Shown: positions 3,884 to 6,810 of the stretch, piece by piece
How the letters are laid out: each line of letters begins with the position of its first letter
How positions within the stretch are numbered: the first letter of the stretch is position 1
Origin: Clostridiaceae bacterium
GTDB lineage: Bacteria; Bacillota; Clostridia; DSM-8532
Assembly (NCBI GenBank): GCA_025361665.1
Contig: JANYKF010000274.1
Span: 1-6,810 of the forward strand
Length of the DNA stretch: 6,810 nucleotides
Direction of reading: 5' to 3'
Made by a program: the position numbers and the translations under genes
The notes under the pieces: model-generated
What the model was told of the DNA's origin: nothing
The model's database searches: none
What the model saw: the letters and a program-made list of their open reading frames with translations, nothing else

Positions 3884-6268
3884 ATGGATGAGAAAGCCTT
3901 TCGGCTGCTTGAATATGACAAAATCATCCTCAAACTGGAAGAGCGTGCGGCGACGGCATTGGGGCGCGGCATGATCCGCGTGCTGGAACCGTTCTCCCTT
4001 CGCGCGGACATTGAAACGGCCCTGAGCGAAACCTCCGATGCGCAGACGGTCTATTGGCGAAAGGGAACACCGCCCTTTGGCGGATTTTCCGATTTGCGCG
4101 CCGTTTTTCGCCGGGTTGCACTCGGTTCCATCCTTTCCTGCGGGGAATTGCTCAAAGTGGCGGAATTCCTGCACGGTGTCCGTTCGCTTCGGCACTATGC
4201 CACTTCCGACATGCCGGAAGGATCGGACGGCAACCGGATTGTCGTGTTGGGAAAGCAGCTGGTGCCCAACCGCGGTGTCGAAGACGAGATTTTCCGCTGC
4301 ATCGCCAGCGAAGACGACATGAGTGATCATGCAAGCCCCGAGCTGGCCTCGATCCGGCGCAACATCCGTTCCCGCCAGGACGGCATCAAGGACAGGCTCA
4401 ATGCCATTCTCCGCTCGAACGACGTGCGGAAGATGATGCAGGACGCCGTCGTCACCATGCGCGGAGATCGGTATGTGATTCCTGTCAAGCAGGAATTCCG
4501 CAACCTCGTGCCCGGCCTTGTCCATGACATGTCGTCCAGCGGGGCGACCGTGTTCATCGAACCGATGGCCGTAGTGGAAGCCAACAACGAGATTCGGGAA
4601 CTCATGATGCGGGAACAGCATGAGATTGAGAGAATCCTGGCTGTTCTCACGGCCACTGTCGCAGAGATTGCGGATGCACTGGAAACGGATCTGGATGTGG
4701 GCACGCGCCTGGATTTCCTGTTCGCGAAAGCAAAACTTTCCCGCGACATGGACGGGGTGCGTCCGAAACTGGTGGATGCGCCCATTCTGGATATCCGCAA
4801 GGGGCGTCATCCGCTGCTGGACAAACAGACGGTCGTTCCGGTGGATTTGCAGCTTGGACGGGATTTCACGGCACTCATCATCACTGGTCCGAACACGGGC
4901 GGCAAAACAGTCACGCTCAAGACAGCGGGACTGTTCGTCCTGATGACGCAGGCCGGGCTTCACATTCCAGCGGCAGAAGGCACGGAAATGGGCATTTTCA
5001 CCAAAGTCTTCGCGGACATCGGGGACGAGCAGAGCATCGAACAGAGCCTGTCAACCTTTTCATCCCACATGCGCAACATCGTCCACATCCTCGCGGAAGC
5101 GGATGCCGAGTCGCTGATTCTTTTCGATGAGCTGGGAGCCGGAACAGACCCCACCGAAGGGGCGGCCCTGGCCATGGCCATCCTGGAAGGATTGCGCGCC
5201 GATCAGATCCGCACGATGGCGACCACGCATTACAGCGAACTGAAAATATACGCCATGTCCACGCCCGGCGTGGAAAATGCCTGCTGCGAATTCGATGTGG
5301 AAACCCTTCGCCCCACATACCGGCTGCTGGTGGGCATTCCCGGCAAGAGCAACGCTTTCGCGATTTCCTCGCGACTTGGCTTGCCGGACCATGTGATCGG
5401 ACGCGCGCGGGAGACCCTCAGCCACGAGAGTGTCCGATTCGAGGACGTACTGGGCGACATCGAGCGGAAACGTTCGGAAACAGAACGGGATCAGGACAAG
5501 GCGCGGTCTCTCCGGCAGGAGATGGAGAAGCTGGAACAGGGCCTGCAGTCGGAACGCCGCAAGATGGAGGAAGAACGGAAGAAGATTCTCGACAAATCCC
5601 GGCAGGAGGCACGCCAAATCCTTATCGACGCAAGGGCGGAGGCGGAGCGGCTTCTTGACAGGCTGAAGGTGATGGAGAGGACGATCCAGGACAACGATCG
5701 GGAAAAGGCGCTCCGTGACATGAAGCAGAGCCTGAAACTCAGGCTTGACGGGCTGGAGGATTCCCTGGCGGAATCCGCGCTTCCCCGCGGAGGGTACGCG
5801 GAAGCACCGGTGAACCTGAGGGCCGGCGAAACGGTGCATGTCCTGACGCTGAACCAGCGTGCCTCCGTGCTGGACAAGCCGGATGCTGATGGCCAGGCGA
5901 CCGTCCAGGCTGGCATCATGAAGGTGAAGGTGCACATCAGCCAGCTCAAGCGCATCGACATGCAGAAGGAAACCGTCGAAAGGCTTCAGACCGTCAGGCT
6001 GGCCGGGGTGAAGGCCGGTCCCGTGAGGCTTGAACTGGATTTGCGCGGCTTCAACTCAGAAGAAGCCATCGACAAGGTCGACAGGTACATCGATGACGCG
6101 GTGATCGCCGGCCTGCATGAAGTGACCCTGATCCATGGAAAAGGGACGGGCGCGCTTCGAAAATCCATCCACGATTTTCTGAAAACCCGACCAAACGTCA
6201 CCGATTACCGGATAGGGAAATATGGTGAAGGGGAAACCGGCGTCACGGTGGTGCAGCTGGGCGAATGA
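3884..6268 (+). CDS. mutS2: MutS2 family ATPase/endonuclease with Smr domain
   Basis: A complete 794-residue MutS2, close to the usual ~785. The N-terminus MDEKAFRLLEYDKI is typical of the family, which lacks the mismatch-recognition domain of MutS. Residues ~1-320 form the core and lever helices. The ABC-type ATPase follows: Walker A GPNTGGKT at 335-342 (Lys341), the LSTFSSHM signature at 389-396, Walker B LILFDE ending at Asp415-Glu416, then LGAGTDPTEG, and the TTHY switch. Residues ~517-610 are a long charged coiled coil, ~645-690 a small beta domain (AGETVHVLTLNQRASVLDKP), and ~716-794 the Smr nuclease domain, with LDLRG at 718-722 and HGKGTG at 751-756. All key residues are present, so the enzyme should be active. 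MutS2 has been linked to suppression of homologous recombination and, in Bacillus, to rescue of collided ribosomes. The start is supported by AGGACAGGG 11 bases upstream, within a hairpin. Confidence 0.97.
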   Translation: MDEKAFRLLEYDKIILKLEERAATALGRGMIRVLEPFSLRADIETALSETSDAQTVYWRKGTPPFGGFSDLRAVFRRVALGSILSCGELLKVAEFLHGVRSLRHYATSDMPEGSDGNRIVVLGKQLVPNRGVEDEIFRCIASEDDMSDHASPELASIRRNIRSRQDGIKDRLNAILRSNDVRKMMQDAVVTMRGDRYVIPVKQEFRNLVPGLVHDMSSSGATVFIEPMAVVEANNEIRELMMREQHEIERILAVLTATVAEIADALETDLDVGTRLDFLFAKAKLSRDMDGVRPKLVDAPILDIRKGRHPLLDKQTVVPVDLQLGRDFTALIITGPNTGGKTVTLKTAGLFVLMTQAGLHIPAAEGTEMGIFTKVFADIGDEQSIEQSLSTFSSHMRNIVHILAEADAESLILFDELGAGTDPTEGAALAMAILEGLRADQIRTMATTHYSELKIYAMSTPGVENACCEFDVETLRPTYRLLVGIPGKSNAFAISSRLGLPDHVIGRARETLSHESVRFEDVLGDIERKRSETERDQDKARSLRQEMEKLEQGLQSERRKMEEERKKILDKSRQEARQILIDARAEAERLLDRLKVMERTIQDNDREKALRDMKQSLKLRLDGLEDSLAESALPRGGYAEAPVNLRAGETVHVLTLNQRASVLDKPDADGQATVQAGIMKVKVHISQLKRIDMQKETVERLQTVRLAGVKAGPVRLELDLRGFNSEEAIDKVDRYIDDAVIAGLHEVTLIHGKGTGALRKSIHDFLKTRPNVTDYRIGKYGEGETGVTVVQLGE

Positions 6269-6290
6269 TGGAAAATCATTTGTATATTTC
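6261..6290 (+). terminator. Possible weak intrinsic terminator after mutS2
   Basis: AATGAT (6264-6269) and ATCATT (6275-6280) form a perfect six-base stem with a five-base loop, and it can be lengthened by G-U, C-G and G-U pairs to 6261-6283. A T-rich stretch (ATATTTCTT) follows. The stem includes the mutS2 stop codon and is AT-rich, so it would be weak; the T tract is interrupted. The presence of a separate promoter just downstream supports a transcript boundary here. Confidence 0.35.
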
Positions 6291-6303
6291 TTGAAAAAAC
6301 CGC

Positions 6304-6333
6304 TTTACTTCCCTGTTCCTTCCTGGCTATAAT
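6304..6333 (+). promoter_or_regulatory. Sigma-A type promoter for the symporter gene
   Basis: A perfect -10 box TATAAT lies at 6328-6333 and a -35-like TTTACT at 6304-6309, 18 bases apart, in the gap after mutS2 and pointing at the symporter. The local sequence is noticeably richer in A and T than the flanking genes. Transcription would start near 6340, giving a leader of about 30 bases. The ribosome binding site GGGAGGA (6358-6364) then lies seven bases before the ATG at 6372. Confidence 0.7.
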
Positions 6334-6371
6334 GTGATTGCATCCAAAATGTAGCACGGGAGGACGGAAGT

Positions 6372-6810
6372 ATGACAGTGAAGATCATCTGCCTTGTTCT
6401 TTTTGCAATTGTGACGGTTGCGGTGGGCATTTACAGCCGCCGGAAGATCCGCAGCATGGACGATTTTTTCCTGGGAAGCCGCAGCATGGGGGCCTGGATG
6501 TCCGCCTTCGCATATGGCACATCCTATTTTTCGGCCGTGGTCTTCGTCGGCTACGCCGGGAAATTCGGCTGGGGCATGGGCCTGTCCACACTCTGGATCG
6601 CCGTTGGCAATGCACTTCTGGGAACCCTGCTGGCATGGCTCGTATTGGGCAGGCGAACCCGTTCCATGACGCACCGCCTCTCTGTTTCCACGATGCCTGA
6701 ATTCTTTGCCGCACGATACGGCAGCAGGAATCTCAAGATCGTCGCGGCGCTGGTCATATTCGTCTTTCTGGTTCCTTACACCGCATCCATCTATAAAGGC
6801 CTCGGTTACA
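6372..6810 (+). CDS. Sodium:solute symporter family protein, 3' end missing
   Basis: The first 146 codons of a secondary transporter of the SSS family (TC 2.A.21), which uses the sodium gradient to import solutes such as amino acids, sugars, sialic acid or pantothenate. The visible part has a first membrane segment (about residues 4-21), the short loop RRKIRSMDDFFLGSRSMG that is the family's signature stretch before the second helix, then AWMSAFAYGTSYFSAVVFVGY (helix 2, including residues near the sodium site in relatives), a third segment around 71-93 (LSTLWIAVGNALLGTLLAWL), and TMPEFFAARYGS before the fourth segment (~122-137). The clear GGGAGGA ribosome binding site and own promoter set the start. 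Family members are around 450-550 residues, so about two thirds lies beyond the window. The substrate cannot be told from this part; the AYGTSYFSAVVFVGYAGK pattern is of a type common in clostridia. Confidence 0.93.
   Translation, partial: MTVKIICLVLFAIVTVAVGIYSRRKIRSMDDFFLGSRSMGAWMSAFAYGTSYFSAVVFVGYAGKFGWGMGLSTLWIAVGNALLGTLLAWLVLGRRTRSMTHRLSVSTMPEFFAARYGSRNLKIVAALVIFVFLVPYTASIYKGLGY

Noticed and set aside
3881..4963. Long minus-strand open frame (360 codons) opposite the first half of mutS2
   Set aside because: The plus strand encodes a clear MutS2 here; the antisense product is rich in His, Arg and Gln and has no recognisable domain. GC-rich codon bias often opens such frames.
5060..5935. 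Minus-strand open frame (291 codons) opposite the second half of mutS2
   Set aside because: Shadow of the ATPase and coiled-coil coding sequence; no start signals or family match.
6291..6333. TTGAAA at 6291-6296 as the -35 box for TATAAT at 6328
   Set aside because: The spacing of 31 bases is far too long; TTTACT at 6304 with 18 bases fits better.
6338..6700. Plus-strand open frame of 120 codons at the symporter locus, rich in Cys, His and Gly
   Set aside because: It starts just after the -10 box without a ribosome binding site and lies out of frame with the clear sodium:solute symporter sequence that starts at 6372.

Overview
The window looks like chromosomal housekeeping DNA of a fairly GC-rich member of the Clostridia (Bacillota). 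This rests on the gene families: a CoaD gene followed by the small coiled-coil protein usual beside it in clostridia, an Asp23/Gls24 protein, a DUF5685 gene fused by ATGA overlap to a J-domain gene with a cysteine-rich tail, MutS2 with a C-terminal Smr domain, and a clostridial-type sodium:solute symporter. Genus cannot be told from the sequence. All supported genes lie on the plus strand, and no rRNA, tRNA, CRISPR array or insertion sequence was seen.

Layout: (1) positions 1-478 hold coaD, cut at its 5' end by the window edge; (2) 500-937 a 145-residue coiled-coil protein; (3) 938-1051 a 114-base gap with one possible 28-codon ORF; (4) 1052-1432 an Asp23 family protein; (5) 1434-2339, 2336-3217 and 3217-3795 a tightly packed trio of DUF5685 protein, J-domain protein and small multi-pass membrane protein, joined by overlapping or touching stop and start codons; (6) 3796-3883 a short gap rich in hairpins, whose last hairpin covers the ribosome binding site of the next gene; (7) 3884-6268 mutS2; (8) a gap with a possible weak terminator and a good sigma-A type promoter; (9) 6372 to the window end, the first 146 codons of a sodium:solute symporter.

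The genes from coaD to mutS2 could be one transcript, since no convincing promoter or terminator separates them; the symporter has its own promoter. CoaD (coenzyme A synthesis) and MutS2 (DNA/ribosome quality control) are well understood. The least understood part is the DUF5685 / J-domain / membrane-protein trio at 1434-3795. Its J protein carries an eleven-unit Gly-Gln-rich repeat and an eight-cysteine tail. Its DUF5685 partner has a CxxC motif and two Asp-rich DxxxD motifs. Translational coupling suggests the three act together, but their function is not known to me. The most notable DNA-level structures are the 18-bp repeat array inside the J gene, a degenerate ~40-bp duplication at the end of the DUF5685 gene that changes reading frame, and the folded leader of mutS2.
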